From the NCBI GenBank assembly GCA_024305745.1, contig JAHRBS010000013.1, positions 868,001-932,000 on the forward strand: a DNA stretch of 64,000 nucleotides. Direction: 5' to 3'. Below, piece after piece: positions 34,343 through 45,675 of this stretch. A program made the position numbers and the translations under genes. How positions within the stretch are numbered: position 1 is the stretch's first letter; every line of letters starts with the position of its first letter. This DNA is from Polyporus tsugae. Its lineage: Eukaryota > Basidiomycota > Agaricomycetes > Polyporales > Polyporaceae. A model generated the notes under the pieces. The model was given only the letters and a program-made list of their open reading frames with translations. It was not told where the DNA came from and did not search any database.

Positions 34343-36428
34343 ATGAAGCTCTTCGCCCTCGTTTCCCTCTTCGCGGCCCTGTACTCGCCCGTCACCGCAC
34401 TCTGGCCCCAACCCCGCTCGATCCAAACCGGACACAGCACCCTCACGCTCGCCAAGGGCTTCCAGATCACCGTCTCTGGTTCCGCCCCGTCCGATGTCCA
34501 AGACGCCATCACCCGGACCAAGACGTTCCTCGTCAACGACAAGCTCAGCCGGCTCGTTGTCGGGCGCGGCTTCGGGGACGTGAAGTCCTTCGCTGCCGCC
34601 AAGTCGCTCTCGCAACTCACCATCTCGCTCGAGAGCGGCGCCGTCTCGCAGCCCATCGCGACCGAGGCCCAGAAGGCCCCCGAGGACAGGAACGAGGAGT
34701 ACACGCTCACTGTGCCCGCCGACGGCACCCACGCGACGCTCACCGCGAAGACGTCGCTCGGCCTCCTCCGTGGCCTGACGACCTTCGGCCAGCTGTGGTA
34801 CACCTACAACGGCACGACCTATTCCCTCCAGACCCCCGTCACGATCAAGGACTCGCCTGCCTACGTACGTATCCGGCATTCTCTGGCTCCAAGAGGGAAG
34901 GCTGACTTGCATGCTTTCAGCCCTACCGCGGGTTCATGCTTGACACCGCCCGGAACTTGTAAGTCAGATGAGCGCGAACATTGTGATTGAGTTCTAACCG
35001 ACGTAACCGACAGCTTCCCCGTCGCCGACATCAAGCGCACGCTTGACGCGATGAGCTGGGTCAAGGTGAGTGGACACGTCAATTAGGCTCGCTTGTCCGA
35101 GAATATTCCGTTTGCTGACCATGTCCTGCAGCTCAACCAGTTCCACTGGCACGTCGTCGACAGCCAGTCGTTCCCTCTCCAGATCCCTGGCTTCACCGAC
35201 CTCGCTGACAAGGGCGCGTACTCTTCGTGGCAGCAGTACTCCCCGAAGGACGTGCAGGACATCGTCGCGTATGCCGGCGCTGTAAGTCTGACGTTCGAGA
35301 GCCTAATTTCGGTTTCTTGATGACTGATACACTCCTCTTCATATCTTAGCGCGGTATCGACGTGATGGTCGAGATTGACACCCCTGGGCACACTTCGGCC
35401 ATTGCGCACTCGAACCCCGACTTCATCGCCTGCCCTGGCGCGACTCCTTGGGCCACTTACGCCAACGGTACGCTTTACTGGCGCACTCTCAATCACGGGC
35501 CGAAGCTGACCATAAGGTGATTCAGAGCCTCCCGCTGGCCAGCTCCGCTTCGCCGACGACAATGTCTCGAAGTACATCGCGAACCTCTTTACCGCGGTCT
35601 CGCAGCTGTTCCCCTCGAAGCTGTTCAGCACCGGTGGTGACGAGCTCAACACCAAGTGCTACGACGTCGACGCGCCCACCCAGGCGTCGCTCAAGAAGTC
35701 CGGCCAGACGCTCGAGCAGGCTCTCAACAAGTTCACTCAGACCACCCACAACGCGCTCAAGGCCAAGGGCAAGACCCCCGTCGTCTGGGAGGGTAAGCGG
35801 TTGCATAATATGCGTTCCGTCTGAGGTTGCTTATGCCTGCCGTAGAGATGGTTCTTTCCCACAACGTCTCGCTGAGCACCCAGGACACCCGCGTCCTCGT
35901 CTGGATCTCGTCCGACAACGTCAAGGCCGTTGCCGAGAAGGGCTTCAAGGTCATCCACGCGGCTTCAGACTACTTCTACCTCGTACGTTCCCCTCTCGCC
36001 CGTCCTACGTCTTCATGACCGTCTGTCTAACACGGATTTCCCTTGTCTCTCAGGACTGCGGTCACGGCGCGTGGGTCGGTGACTTCCCCACCGGTGGCTC
36101 GTGGTGCGACCCCTTCAAGACCTGGCAGCACTCGTACTCGTTCAACCCCATCGCGAACCTGACCGCCAGCGAGGCCAAGCTCATCCTCGGTGGCCAGCAT
36201 CTCCTCTGGACTGAGCAGTCCGGCCCCGAGAACCTCGACGACACCGTCTGGCCCCGTGCCGCGTCGTCCGCCGAGCTCTTCTGGTCTGGCGCTGGCGGCA
36301 ACGTCACCTCGGCGCTCCCCCGTCTCCACGACGTCTCCTACCGCTTCCGCCGCCGCGGCGTGAAGACGATCTCGCTCCAGCCCGAGTGGTGCGCGATCCG
36401 CCCCGATGCTTGCGATCTTACTGCTTAA
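34343..36428 (+). CDS. Secreted GH20 beta-N-acetylhexosaminidase
   Basis: Removes terminal N-acetylglucosamine from chitin oligomers and glycans outside the cell. MKLFALVSLFAALYSPVTA is a signal peptide. The GH20b N-domain follows: LWPQPRSIQTGHSTLTLAKG to LGLLRGLTTFGQLWYTYNGT. The catalytic barrel has LNQFHWHVVDSQSFPLQIPG, the EIDTPGHTS exon and STGGDELNTKCY, with the Asp-Glu catalytic pair at 35639-35644. Later come VLVWISSDN, WCDPFKTWQHSYSFNP and WTEQSGPENLDDTVWPRAAS. It ends in EWCAIRPDACDLTA at 36428. Eight or so short introns join cleanly. All landmark residues are kept, so it should be active. It is a paralogue of the gene at 48817 but is not part of the three-gene module. Confidence 0.93.
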
Positions 36429-38420
36429 GCCTGTATACCACCGAAAAGGCCCGGCTGAGCTTGCCTGTCTTTACCCTGCATGTGGTTGTTGTATTTAACT
36501 TGTCCATAATCTGTGATGGTACATAATGGCATCTTTAATGTTATTGCGAACAGTCCACCGTGGCACGAAATGCACCGAAGTAAGGGACCCTTGCGATAGA
36601 CAGGTCAGTGACTTACCTACAAGTCGATTGACCCTTCCACACCTGTTCTCGCTCGACGGAAAGGGGCATGCGCCTTTTACATATGGTCTAAGGTTCTGCT
36701 TTGGGTGTAGTACCCTAGGTTGCGGGCGCCGTTCTGTTCGAGATTGGCTTGTCCACGAAAATGTCGTACAGCATGACTGGGAAGGTTCTGTTGCCAAGCG
36801 CAAACCAGCTTGATAGTATGAAGTCGGCAAACTAGTAATACCGCAGCAGATGGACTTGCCACCGTCAGGAGGCATGTTGGGCAACCGATCGCGAGCGATT
36901 CCCTTTTTTCGCCTCGGCTTCGCGGATGACCTAGTCTGACATATACGTATCAGCCTCGGTAAGTAGTAGCTGGCAAGATCTTTCAGATTCGACGCAAGTA
37001 TGGTCCAGACAAGTGACTTGTCTCTCCGATTCTGAGTCCTGCGGCCTGGCACACGTTCATCGTGCGCAAATTCAAGTTCAGCTTGTCCTTGGTCTCTATG
37101 TACCATTATTGTAGTCACATGGCAAGTACTAGAGCTCGAATTTCGGCATACGTTATTTCCAACATAAGCCCCAACGAAGCATGCGGTGATCATGAGGAGA
37201 CCAGCCTTGGACCAGCTTCTGGGAGATGCTCTCCAGAATGGATCATCTCCAAGAGCAACCAGGATGCCGTGAGAGATACAAGGGAATGGCATATGTAGGT
37301 GGCAGTAGACAATAACATCTCCATACCAACAGCTCGAAGCACCTGGCGCATGCATGCGATCAACTCCATTTCATCAGGTAAGTATCTTGTCCCATGAAGC
37401 TTGCAGATGGTTGATAGCAACGGGCCGCAATAAGCGTCACAATCATACGCACCGTAACCCACCCGGCCCCTTTCCACCTTTCCACCTCGAGTTTAGGCAA
37501 GGTGATCATACGCACAGAATGTCAAAGCCCTCCTCCCGAACACGGGCATCAATTGCGTAGTAAAGGCGCATCGTCTAGGCATTCGCCAAGTGCAAAAGGA
37601 GTCAAGGACACTGGCGTGGGTCGACGTCGTTGAAGTAAGTATTCCATGTTGATATTAGACTCGGGAGGCGGGTGCCCTGATGCGGTCCATCCATTCGCGA
37701 CCCTGAAGCTGGAAGCTGGACACTGGGTGTCGTAAGGTCTGTCAGAGGGAAGCGAGTCTCTGCGTGACCGTAGTGTTGCTTGATGACGGGCTGAAAACAT
37801 CGAGCGGTATCTTCCCCGCTTTGGTCGCTGAATCCGGACCTACGACCCAGGCGGCTCTGTAGAGGTGGTTGATATCTATGCAAAGTGGAGTAAGCGATGA
37901 CGATCATGTCTACGTCGACTTGGGACGATGTTGGTGCCGAGAGGTAAGGTCAACTATTCCGAACCAAGGGCATAGTGGTTGATCCAGTTACGAAGGTCAT
38001 TGCGAAACCCACAAGGACACTCGGGACCACAGGAGGTGTCAGAAGAGGCCGAGAAGTGCCGCGAAGAATAAGTAGTAGCATGGATGCTCGGAGGAACACC
38101 GGGAGGGGAGGATAGCGATGATTTAAGCGGCAGTTCAGGACGATGGTCCACGGTTCGGCTTCCGACACGCGGCTGTCTGACAGGCCTGGGGATAGCCGTG
38201 CGTAGAGTTGAGTGAGGGAGGAACGTGGGTGAAGCCCTCGAGCTGGCGAGATATCTGCTGGATGGCGAGGAGGGTAGGGCGGGGAGGGGATCGTTGAAGG
38301 ATTCGATAGTACGCGCCGTTGAACGCTATCAAGATCGCCGAGAAGAGGCTCGCCTGCCCGACTGATCAGTCACCCGCGAAACCACGCACGTACCCATAGA
38401 GCAGCTATTTCTTCGACTCC
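36429..38420. other. Intergenic, no supported gene
   Basis: About 2 kb between GH20 and the palindrome at 38421. Frames on the minus strand around 36500-37480 are open but short and without motifs. Nothing else recognised. Confidence 0.4.
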
Positions 38421-38470
38421 TGTTCGCAAACATTGCAACAGTTTTAAAACTGTTGCAATGTTTGCGAACA
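38421..38470. repeat. 50-bp perfect palindrome
   Basis: The half at 38421-38445 (begins tgttcgcaaacattgc, ends acagtttt) is the exact reverse complement of 38446-38470, with no spacer. The next outward bases do not pair, so the symmetry ends there. No flanking duplication was seen. Such long spacerless palindromes are unstable in DNA and rarely arise by chance. Confidence 0.95.
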
Positions 38471-38606
38471 CCGTCAACTGTCTTGGGAAACGGTTCAAAC
38501 TTTGCACAGTGAGGGTAGGCGTGGCGGATCTCTTTCTTGATCTCTTGCAAAGGTGGCATTTGTATCTATGTCACAGTGTGAGATGCCAATTGAAGCTGTC
38601 CCTCGA

Positions 38607-38620
38607 GTGATAACAAGTTC
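38607..38620. repeat. LINE target-site duplication, left copy
   Basis: The 14-bp sequence gtgataacaagttc here is repeated exactly at 46527-46540. Together the two copies bracket the LINE fragment with its nested insertions. Confidence 0.88.
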
Positions 38621-38650
38621 TTTCTTTCTTTCTCGATCCCATTTATTGCC

Positions 38651-38655
38651 CTGCG
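38651..38655. repeat. Chromovirus target-site duplication, left copy
   Basis: CTGCG directly precedes the left LTR. The same five bases follow the right LTR at 45671-45675. A 5-bp duplication is normal for Ty3/Gypsy integrase. Confidence 0.88.
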
Positions 38656-39101
38656 TGTTATGACTGGCCATCGAGTAAGGACCAGGGAGACTTACGAGAC
38701 GAGCAAGGGCGTCGACGAGCACTTGTGCAGCGAGAGCAGAGCAAGGCTCAACGGTCAGGGCTGGAGACAAGATGTATTGAGTAAGTAGATGTCTACGAGT
38801 GAAATACAGCGAGGCTTACCTGGAGACAAGAGGTCGAAACTGAGGTCTCCAGGCAGCGAAGTACAGGTCCTTATATACGTATAGAGGACAATGAGAACCT
38901 GGGGACAATAGGTAACTATGGACACGGGTGAACAATGGAAACGGAACAATAGCGACGACAGACAATAAGGAGCTATTGTGCTGAGGAACAAAGGACGAGA
39001 TACAATGCAACAGCAAACAATGAGTACAATGTGAGAAGTGGATTGTCCGAAAAAGGAAACTAAGGCGCTGGTAGTAGGCGCCGAATGGAACATTCATGAC
39101 A
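38656..39101 (-). repeat. 3' LTR of the chromovirus
   Basis: 446 bp with TG...CA ends. By eye it differs from the 5' LTR at about 25 positions, nearly all transitions. Confidence 0.93.
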
Positions 39102-39114
39102 ATACCCCCCTCCT
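39102..39114 (-). other. Polypurine tract of the chromovirus
   Basis: On the minus strand AGGAGGGGGGTAT directly abuts the start of the 3' LTR. This is where plus-strand DNA synthesis is primed in LTR retroelements. Confidence 0.75.
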
Positions 39115-40794
39115 AAGGGTCGTGCCTTCACGACTAAGTCTTCTTGAGAGGACCAGGCGCCTCTGCGTGCGTTGAATGGAATTTCTGCACAAGTTGCGGC
39201 GCGTTTGTAAGGTCCACTGCATCCTTCCAGCTGTCGTGTTCAGGGCCCCAACCCTTCCAGTGTACGAGGTACTGCAGTTTCTTCCACCGCCCATACCGCT
39301 GCAACTCCAACACTTCCTCCACTTCGTACTCTTCCTCCCCCTCCACCTCAATTGCCGCTGGCTCTGCCGGGTGACGACCGGGGAGTCGACTCTCCTTGTG
39401 CGGAAGCAGGAGAGAGACGTGGAATACGGGGTGGATTACAAGGTCCTTGGGGAGTCTGAGCTTGTAAGCCAGATTGCCCACCTTGCGTACAACCGGATAC
39501 GGGCCAGCGTATCGATCCACCAGTTTCTGAGAGACTCCAGGAACGCGGAAGTTCCTCGTGTTGAGCCACACCTTCTGGCCTTCCTTGAACTCTGGAGCGT
39601 CACGGACATACCGATCATAGTACTCCTTCATCCGCTCAGCTGCTAGAGTCAAGGCCGCGGTTGCATCCTCTCGCGCCTGTCGCAACTCCTCCCGGCATTC
39701 ATCAGCTGCAGGCACCGCTGTAGGCAACATCGGAATGTGGAACTGGGGTTCATAGCCGTACATGAGGTAAAATGGCGAGTAACCCGTTGACGAGTGCTGG
39801 TGCGAGTTAAAGGCAAACTCTGCAATCGGCAGCCACTTGACCCAGTCATCGCGGCGCCGTGAGCAGAACATACAAAGGTACGCCTCTATCTCCTGGTTCC
39901 ATCGTTCCGATTGCCCATCTGTCTGTGGGTGGTAGGCTGTGGACATTGCGCTTTCTATGCCGAGTCCCTTGAGTATGGCGCAGAAGAGCTTGCTTGAGAA
40001 CTGGGGCCCACAATCAGAGATGATCTTCCGTGGCAGCCCGTGAAGACAAAAATGTTCTCGGATGAAGTTGTCAGCAGCTCCTTCTGCATCGATCTCCTTG
40101 GTGCAAGGAATAAGATGTATCATCTTTCCATGCCGATCAGCGATGAGCTGAAGCGCATTGTATCCATCCACCTCTGGGAGTCCAGTGATGAAGTTGCATG
40201 TCACAATCTGGCCCGGGCTATCAGGGATTTTGTTTGGTTGAAGAGGACTGTGCGGTTTGGCATGTGAACCCTTGCTGCGGCGACAGGTGTTGCAGGTCTC
40301 AACGTAATCCTTAATGAACTTTGCCATGCCCAGCCACCAGTAGTTTCGCGTGACCAACTCCAACGTCTTCGACTGCCCAGGATGTCCAGCGGGCGGGAGG
40401 TTGTGGTGGATGCATACAATCTCAGCACGCAGCACGTCGTCCTTGGGGACATAGACTTTGCCTCGGTACAGTAGCAGGCCTTGCTCACTGTTCCAGTCCA
40501 CCAAGTCATTCTGAAGACGCGCTGGTCCAAGTTTGTCCAGTTTACTAAGTGCCTCCACGACCTCCTGCTCGCGCTCTCTGCACTCGCGGATGCGTCGAAG
40601 CAGTGCCTTCTCTGGAACCACCGATAGATGCCCTCTCTTGGCTGCTAGTACCTGGAAACGTTCTGGTTGCAACAAGACTCGACCGAGATTGTCATCTGCA
40701 TCCTCGTGCTGGTGGTCGGGCTGTCTCGACAGTGCATCAGCCCTACCATTAGACGTCCCAGGTTTGTGCGAGATGACAAAGTCGAATCATGACA

Positions 40795-40799
40795 GATAG
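40795..40799. repeat. Solo-LTR target-site duplication, left copy
   Basis: GATAG precedes the nested LTR and recurs at 41244-41248. Confidence 0.88.
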
Positions 40800-41243
40800 T
40801 GTTATGAACGTTCCATTCGGCGCCTACTACCAGCGCCTTAGTTTCCTTTTTCGGACAATCCACTTCTCACATTGCACTTATTGTTCTCCGTTGCATTGTA
40901 TCTCGTCCTTTGTTCCTCAGCACAATAGCTCCTTATTGTCTGTCGTCGCTATTGTTCCGTTTCCATTGTTCACCCGTGTCCATAGTTACCTATTGTCCCC
41001 AGGTTCTCATTGTCCTCTATACGTATATAAGGACCTGTACTTCGCTGCCTGGAGACCTCAGTTTCGACCTCTTGTCTCCAGGTAAGCTTCGCTGTATTTC
41101 CCTTGTTAGTTACCTCACTCAATACATCTTGTCTCCAGCCCTGACCGTCGGGCCTTGCTCCGCTCTCACTGCACAAGTGCTTGTCGGTGCTCCTGCTCGT
41201 CTTGTACATATCCCTGATCCTTACTCGACGTCCAGTCGTAACA
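40800..41243 (+). mobile_element. Solo LTR nested in the chromovirus pol gene
   Basis: A 444-bp LTR of the same family as the flanking element, in opposite orientation, with TG...CA ends. It is bracketed by an exact GATAG duplication. Its single copy without internal domain implies insertion of a full element followed by LTR-LTR recombination. It interrupts pol between RNase H and integrase. Its last bases (tcgtaaca) retain a CpG that both outer LTRs have lost in different ways. Confidence 0.93.
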
Positions 41244-41248
41244 GATAG
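41244..41248. repeat. Solo-LTR target-site duplication, right copy
   Basis: GATAG directly after the solo LTR, matching 40795-40799. Confidence 0.88.
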
Positions 41249-43346
41249 AGAGCCCATCGTGCCTGCCTGCGTGTGAGGTTCTGTGCTGTGCGCCAATACT
41301 CGAGGTTCTTGTGGTCCGACTGGATCTCGAACACACTGGGGAGACCCTCAAGATAGTGACACCAAGCCTGCAGGGCACGAATGATGGTGAGCATCTCCTT
41401 GTCGTAGATCTCGTAGTTGCATTCAGCGTCGTTCATCAACTCGGAGTGAAAAGCAATGGGGTGCCATTTGCTGTCTTCCCCCTCCTGAGACAGAACCGCG
41501 CCCGTTGCGAAGCCAGATGCGTCAACTTCGATGCGGGTGTTGCGGTCTGGATCATAGATCGTCAGGACAGGGCTTTTGGTGAAGCAACGCTTGAGCTCGT
41601 CAAAGGCAGACTGCTCTTCGTCTCCCCATTGCCATGGCGCATTCCCCGTGAAGCGGTCCAAGGGTTTGCAGATGGCACTAAAGTCCTTTATGAACCACTG
41701 ATAGAAGTTTGCGAAACCGCGGAACTTCCGTACATCTGTGGCATTCTGAGGGACAGGCCAATCTGCGATACCCTTCACCTTCACCGGATCCATCTCTACG
41801 CAGTTCTCCGAGACGAGTACACCGAGGTATTCCACCTTAGGCTGTTCAAACTCGCACTTCTCTGGCTTGCAGAACAGGTCGTTCTCCTTAAGACATTTCA
41901 GGACCTCGTGCACCAATGTGCGGTGTTCCTCGAGACTGTCAGTGAATATGAGGATGTCGTCGAGGTAGATAGTGACTTTGCCGAGTATGATGAGGTCCTT
42001 GAAGATGTCGTTCATGAGCGCAGAGAATGTGCTGGGCGAATTGGCTAGCCCAAAGAACATAATGTTCGGCTCGAACAGCCCTCAATTGGTCACAAAGGCA
42101 GCCTTCCACTCATCGCCAGCCTTAACCCGCACATTGTTGTACCCCCAGCGAATATCGAGCTTTGTGAAGTACTTGGCCTTCTTGAGTCGATCCATCAGAT
42201 CCGATACCAACGGTAGTGGGTAACGGTTCTTAATAGTGATCTCGTTGAGTCACCAATAGTCCTGGACTGGATGTAGGTTACCATCCTTCTTCTTGACAAA
42301 GAAGAACGGCGATGACATCGGCAACTTCGACTCTTGAATATAGCCTTTGGCCAAGTTCTCAGCAAGAAACTTGTCAAGCTCTCCTTGTTCGCTGGGCGAT
42401 AGAGGGTACACACGGGAATGGAACATCTTTGCATCGGGCACGAGCTCTATTGCATGGTCATAGGGTCCGTGTTCTAGCAAACGTTTGGACGCCTCTTTCG
42501 AGAACACATGCAAGTATTCGTGATAGCGCTCGGATACGATCTCTTCGATGGGGCGGACTTCCTTCTTCTGGTACTCTTGCTCAGCGAGTTGTTGTGAATA
42601 TGTGTACGTCGCTGAAGCAAACAGTTGGGGAGCACCATAAAGGCGTTGTCCATCCTCCCATGCATTGAGAAGAGACGTCTCAGTTCCATCCCACCGCGGC
42701 AGGAATCCTGGCAGCCAGGGCCTATCCTCCTCCTTCTCCTCAGTCATCACGGCCGCACACACCCTTCCAGCCTTCCTAACCTTCTTTGCCCGTTGAGGAC
42801 CGCAGTGTGCCATAAGCCGTACCTCCGTATCACGCGCTTTGGTCTCGACAGGTTCAGAGGTTCTCTGGTTAGCTGGGCATGTCTCTGGACATCTCGACAG
42901 GCGCAGCGAGCCACATTCCCAGTCTACTTCAGGGTTGTGCTCGCGTAGCCAGTCCAGGCCGATGATGACATCCTCTTCTCCTATATCCATCACTACAAAG
43001 ACCACCTTCTCCCTGTGGTCTCCAATTGCCATATCCAACACGGCAACCTCTGTGATCATACCATCACGGTTTTCCAAACCGTCGATGTTGTACAGAGGAA
43101 TTGGCCTTGCCAACTTCCTCGTCGTAACCCTATTCTGTTCTACGAATCGTCTATGTAGGAACTTAGTAGTAGCACCGCTATCTACCATAGCTACAATGTC
43201 CTTATGTCGCTGCTTGCCGATTAACTGTACCGGTATATAAAAGTGTTGACCATCATGATTTACTTCATATACAAACGACGAACCTAGTACAGAAAATCGA
43301 CTATTACTACAAGAACCAGCACGTGCAGCGTCCAATGCGGTTCTAA

Positions 43347-44849
43347 TCAAAAACCCTCTTTCTTATCAACCACCGTAAGGGCGGCGATCTTCTCCTCCAT
43401 TGCCTTGAGCTGGGCCTTGAGTATCGTGAGCTCGTCGGTACTGGATGAGGAAGAAGAGGCAGCCCATTGGCCCTCGACTTTGGGCTTTGGGCAGCGCCAC
43501 ACGGGATGTCCTTTCTCACCACAGTTCCAGCACTCTCCATTGAACTTCTTCTTGCCCGAACCAGAGGCAGCTGCCTTTTCGCCCTTCTTCTTCCATCCAA
43601 ATTGCTTTGGCCGTTCCTCCTCACGCGCGGCAAGTTGCTGGTCCATCTGCATCGCAACTTTCTGGATCTTGGCGAGGTCCGAGATGTTGTGCGCTGTGGT
43701 CGCGAAGGCGTCCTTGATCTTGTAAGGGAGTGCCGTGCGGTACCGTTCGCGCTTGTCTGCATCACCGAACCTGGTGCAAGCAGTGATGGCGTTGAACTGA
43801 CTGGTATAGTTCTTGATGGTGCCAAGCCGATGCAAAGCCTTGCAGAGTTTGGTGAGTTCTGTGATGGCTGCTTCCTCATCGTTCGCAGCACAGAAGTGCG
43901 CCTTGAATGACCCTTCAAAGGCCGCAAAGTCCGACCACGCAACATTGCCGCTGGCCACTGTGACAATGTATGGGCCAGCCCACTTAGCAGCGCCACCGGT
44001 CAACTTGTTGAGGATTGTGATCTAGCGGATCTCGTGCGCGACACCTTGCGCTTCGAGAAGATCGTAGTAGATGCGGGCATTGGCTACAAAGTGGAGCCCT
44101 TCCTGCACGAGCTTTCCATTGTACTCGCGAGGGGCAACTTGGGAGAGGAGTTTGGAGACATCAAAGGGGGTGGGTGTGGCCATGGTGGGAGCGGGTGACA
44201 GTGCTCGCAATGAGGGCGAAGCGGAAGAGGACAATGAGGGTGGTGAGGATGGAGGTGTCGGGGTGTTGAGAACTACGGTTTCTCGTTTGGGTTCCTCCTC
44301 GACTGCAGGGTTTGAGTCCTCTTGCTCGGGTTCTGCTTCAACCTTGAGTAGTGCTGAGGTTGAAGTGATGGGGAAATTGGAGGTGCAGGATGCGAGCCGT
44401 TGTCTAACAAGCTCAGCAGTGGTTTGGAGGGTTAGTCCTCCAAGACGAGGAGATGCGGATGGAGTCCCAGTGGGGGTCGGCTTGCAACTTTGGGGCTGAG
44501 AGGTTGGACGTGAGGTGGGGCGGGACGCAGGACGAGATGCAGGGTTACTAGTTGCAACTGCTGCCACTTGGCGAAGAGGCGGACGTTCGGGGTCACGAAA
44601 GGCAGGTGTAGGGGGTCTGGCAATGTGTGCAAGGATAAGGGCTGGTTGGTCTTCGGTAGTGATAAGTCGAGGTGCGAGACCTTTGACTGCCTCAGGAATA
44701 GGTCTCCAAGTACGACTCCGGTGTGGGCACGGTTGTGTTACACAGACAGACCACCGTTTCTTGTCCTTATCCCAGTACTTGTCCTGGACTTCAAAGGGGT
44801 GAAAGGTGTGCGCGAACTCTTTGCAAGCCAGGATGAAGTGTCTTGCTCC
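43347..44849 (-). pseudogene. Chromovirus gag with internal stop
   Basis: Structural protein of the retroelement particle. The frame is coding-like from about 44849 (ACKEFAHTFHPFEVQDKYWD). It passes a Ser/Pro/Thr-rich part and the segment FDVSKLLSQVAPREYNGKLV. It is then cut by TAG at 44022-44024 and resumes in the same frame as LTGGAAKWAGPYIVTVASGN. The CCHC knuckle CWNCGEKGHPVWRC lies near 43525, and the frame ends in TGA at 43347. A second in-frame TAG lies at 44850-44852, and the true start codon is not certain. Both stops could arise from single C-to-T or G-to-A changes. Confidence 0.85.
43350..43356 (-). promoter_or_regulatory. Candidate -1 frameshift site at gag/pol junction
   Basis: The heptamer G-GGT-TTT lies immediately before the gag stop TGA. 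It has the X-XXY-YYZ form of a slippery site. A one-base backward slip places the ribosome exactly in the pol frame, which has a TAA just upstream and so cannot be entered earlier. Any downstream stimulating structure was not evaluated. Confidence 0.65.
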
Positions 44850-45224
44850 CTATCCAGGAACGATGGACAGCTGGTGCACAACCCAACACTGTCTGCTCAG
44901 CCTCCTCAGCCTATTGCTGTGTCTTAACCTCAAGGGACACGAGCCCAGGGGTGTCCTGCCTTGGCTTTGTTTCGCCGCCTTTCTCTAGCCTCCCACGCCG
45001 TGAGGCGGACCACTTCTGTCAGTGCCAGGGTCTCGGGTTAGGAGCTTTCTGTGCACTGTACCACTGAAAGTGGCAAGCCTCGAGTTGAATCAAGACCACG
45101 TCCGATGGTGTGACTAGAGCGTGCACTATGCTAGGCCAACACAGAGGGTCAAGAGTGCGTACCATACGAGGGGAAAGGGAAAGGGTGTGGGTACGCCAGT
45201 GCTCGTGAAGTAGTTTTGACCTAA

Positions 45225-45670
45225 TGTTACAACTGGCCGTCGAGTAAGGACCAGGGAGACTTACGAGACGAGCAAGGGCGTCGACGAGCACTTGTGCAGC
45301 GAGAGCGGAGCAAGGCTCAACGGTCAGGGCTGGAGACAAGATGTATTGAGTAAGTAGATGTCTACGAGCAAAATACAGCGAGGCTTACCTGGAGACAAGA
45401 GGTCGAAACTGAGGTCTCCAGGCAGCGAAGTACAGGTCCTTATGTACGTATAGAGGACAATGAGAACCCGGGGACAATAGGTAACTATGGACATGGGTGA
45501 ACAATGGGAATGGAACAATAGCGACGACAGACAATAAGGAGCTATTGTGCTAAAGAACAAAGGACAAGATACAATGCAACGGAGAACAATAAGTACGACG
45601 TGAGAAGTAGATCGTCCAAAAAAGGAAACTAAGGCGCTGGTAGCAGGCGCCGAATGGAACGTTCATGACA
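45225..45670 (-). repeat. 5' LTR of the chromovirus
   Basis: 446 bp pairing with 38656-39101. It would carry the element's promoter on the minus strand. Its inner end is tgttacaact on the plus strand. Confidence 0.93.
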
Positions 45671-45675
45671 CTGCG
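45671..45675. repeat. Chromovirus target-site duplication, right copy
   Basis: CTGCG directly after the 5' LTR, matching 38651-38655. Confidence 0.88.

Larger units (their letters stand above)
39134..43356 (-). pseudogene. Chromovirus pol (protease, RT, RNase H, integrase, chromodomain), broken
   Basis: The polyprotein frame opens at the slippery site 43356-43350. Protease has IVAMVDSGATTKFLHRRF (about 43190). The RT segment before 42250 ends in PFFFVKKKDGN. RT continues with IYLDDILIFTDS (about 41960). RNase H has EVDASGFATGAVLSQ. Integrase has an HHCC finger (HH...CNTC, about 40400-40290) and IADRHGKM. Its second acidic block reads ISDCGPQF, where R is usual at the C, and SERWNQEIE completes it. 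A chromodomain (VEEVLELQRYGRWKKLQYLV then HWKGWGPEHDSW) ends at 39134. Lesions are TGA at 42250-42252, TGA near 42080 and a 444-bp solo LTR at 40800-41243. All parts share one frame if the LTR plus one duplication copy (449 bp) is discounted. Confidence 0.92.
38656..45670 (-). mobile_element. Full-length Ty3/Gypsy chromovirus, inactivated
   Basis: A 7015-bp LTR retrotransposon on the minus strand bounded by two 446-bp LTRs and a 5-bp duplication CTGCG. Order from 5' (right) to 3' (left): LTR, leader, gag with CCHC knuckle, protease (DSGA), reverse transcriptase (YLDD), RNase H, integrase with HHCC finger, chromodomain, polypurine tract, LTR. Stops in gag and pol and a solo LTR inserted into pol disable it. 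No clear tRNA-type primer-binding site was seen next to the 5' LTR, so priming is unresolved. It lies within a LINE 3' UTR. The chromodomain places it among the chromoviruses. Confidence 0.95.

Noticed and set aside
36495..37477. Long minus-strand frames suggesting a membrane-protein gene
   Set aside because: Hydrophobic patches are scattered, starts are unsupported and no known fungal membrane family fits.
45195..45224. Primer-binding site for a tRNA next to the chromovirus 5' LTR
   Set aside because: The bases after the LTR do not begin with the TGG expected for pairing to a tRNA 3' end. Self-priming is possible but not shown.
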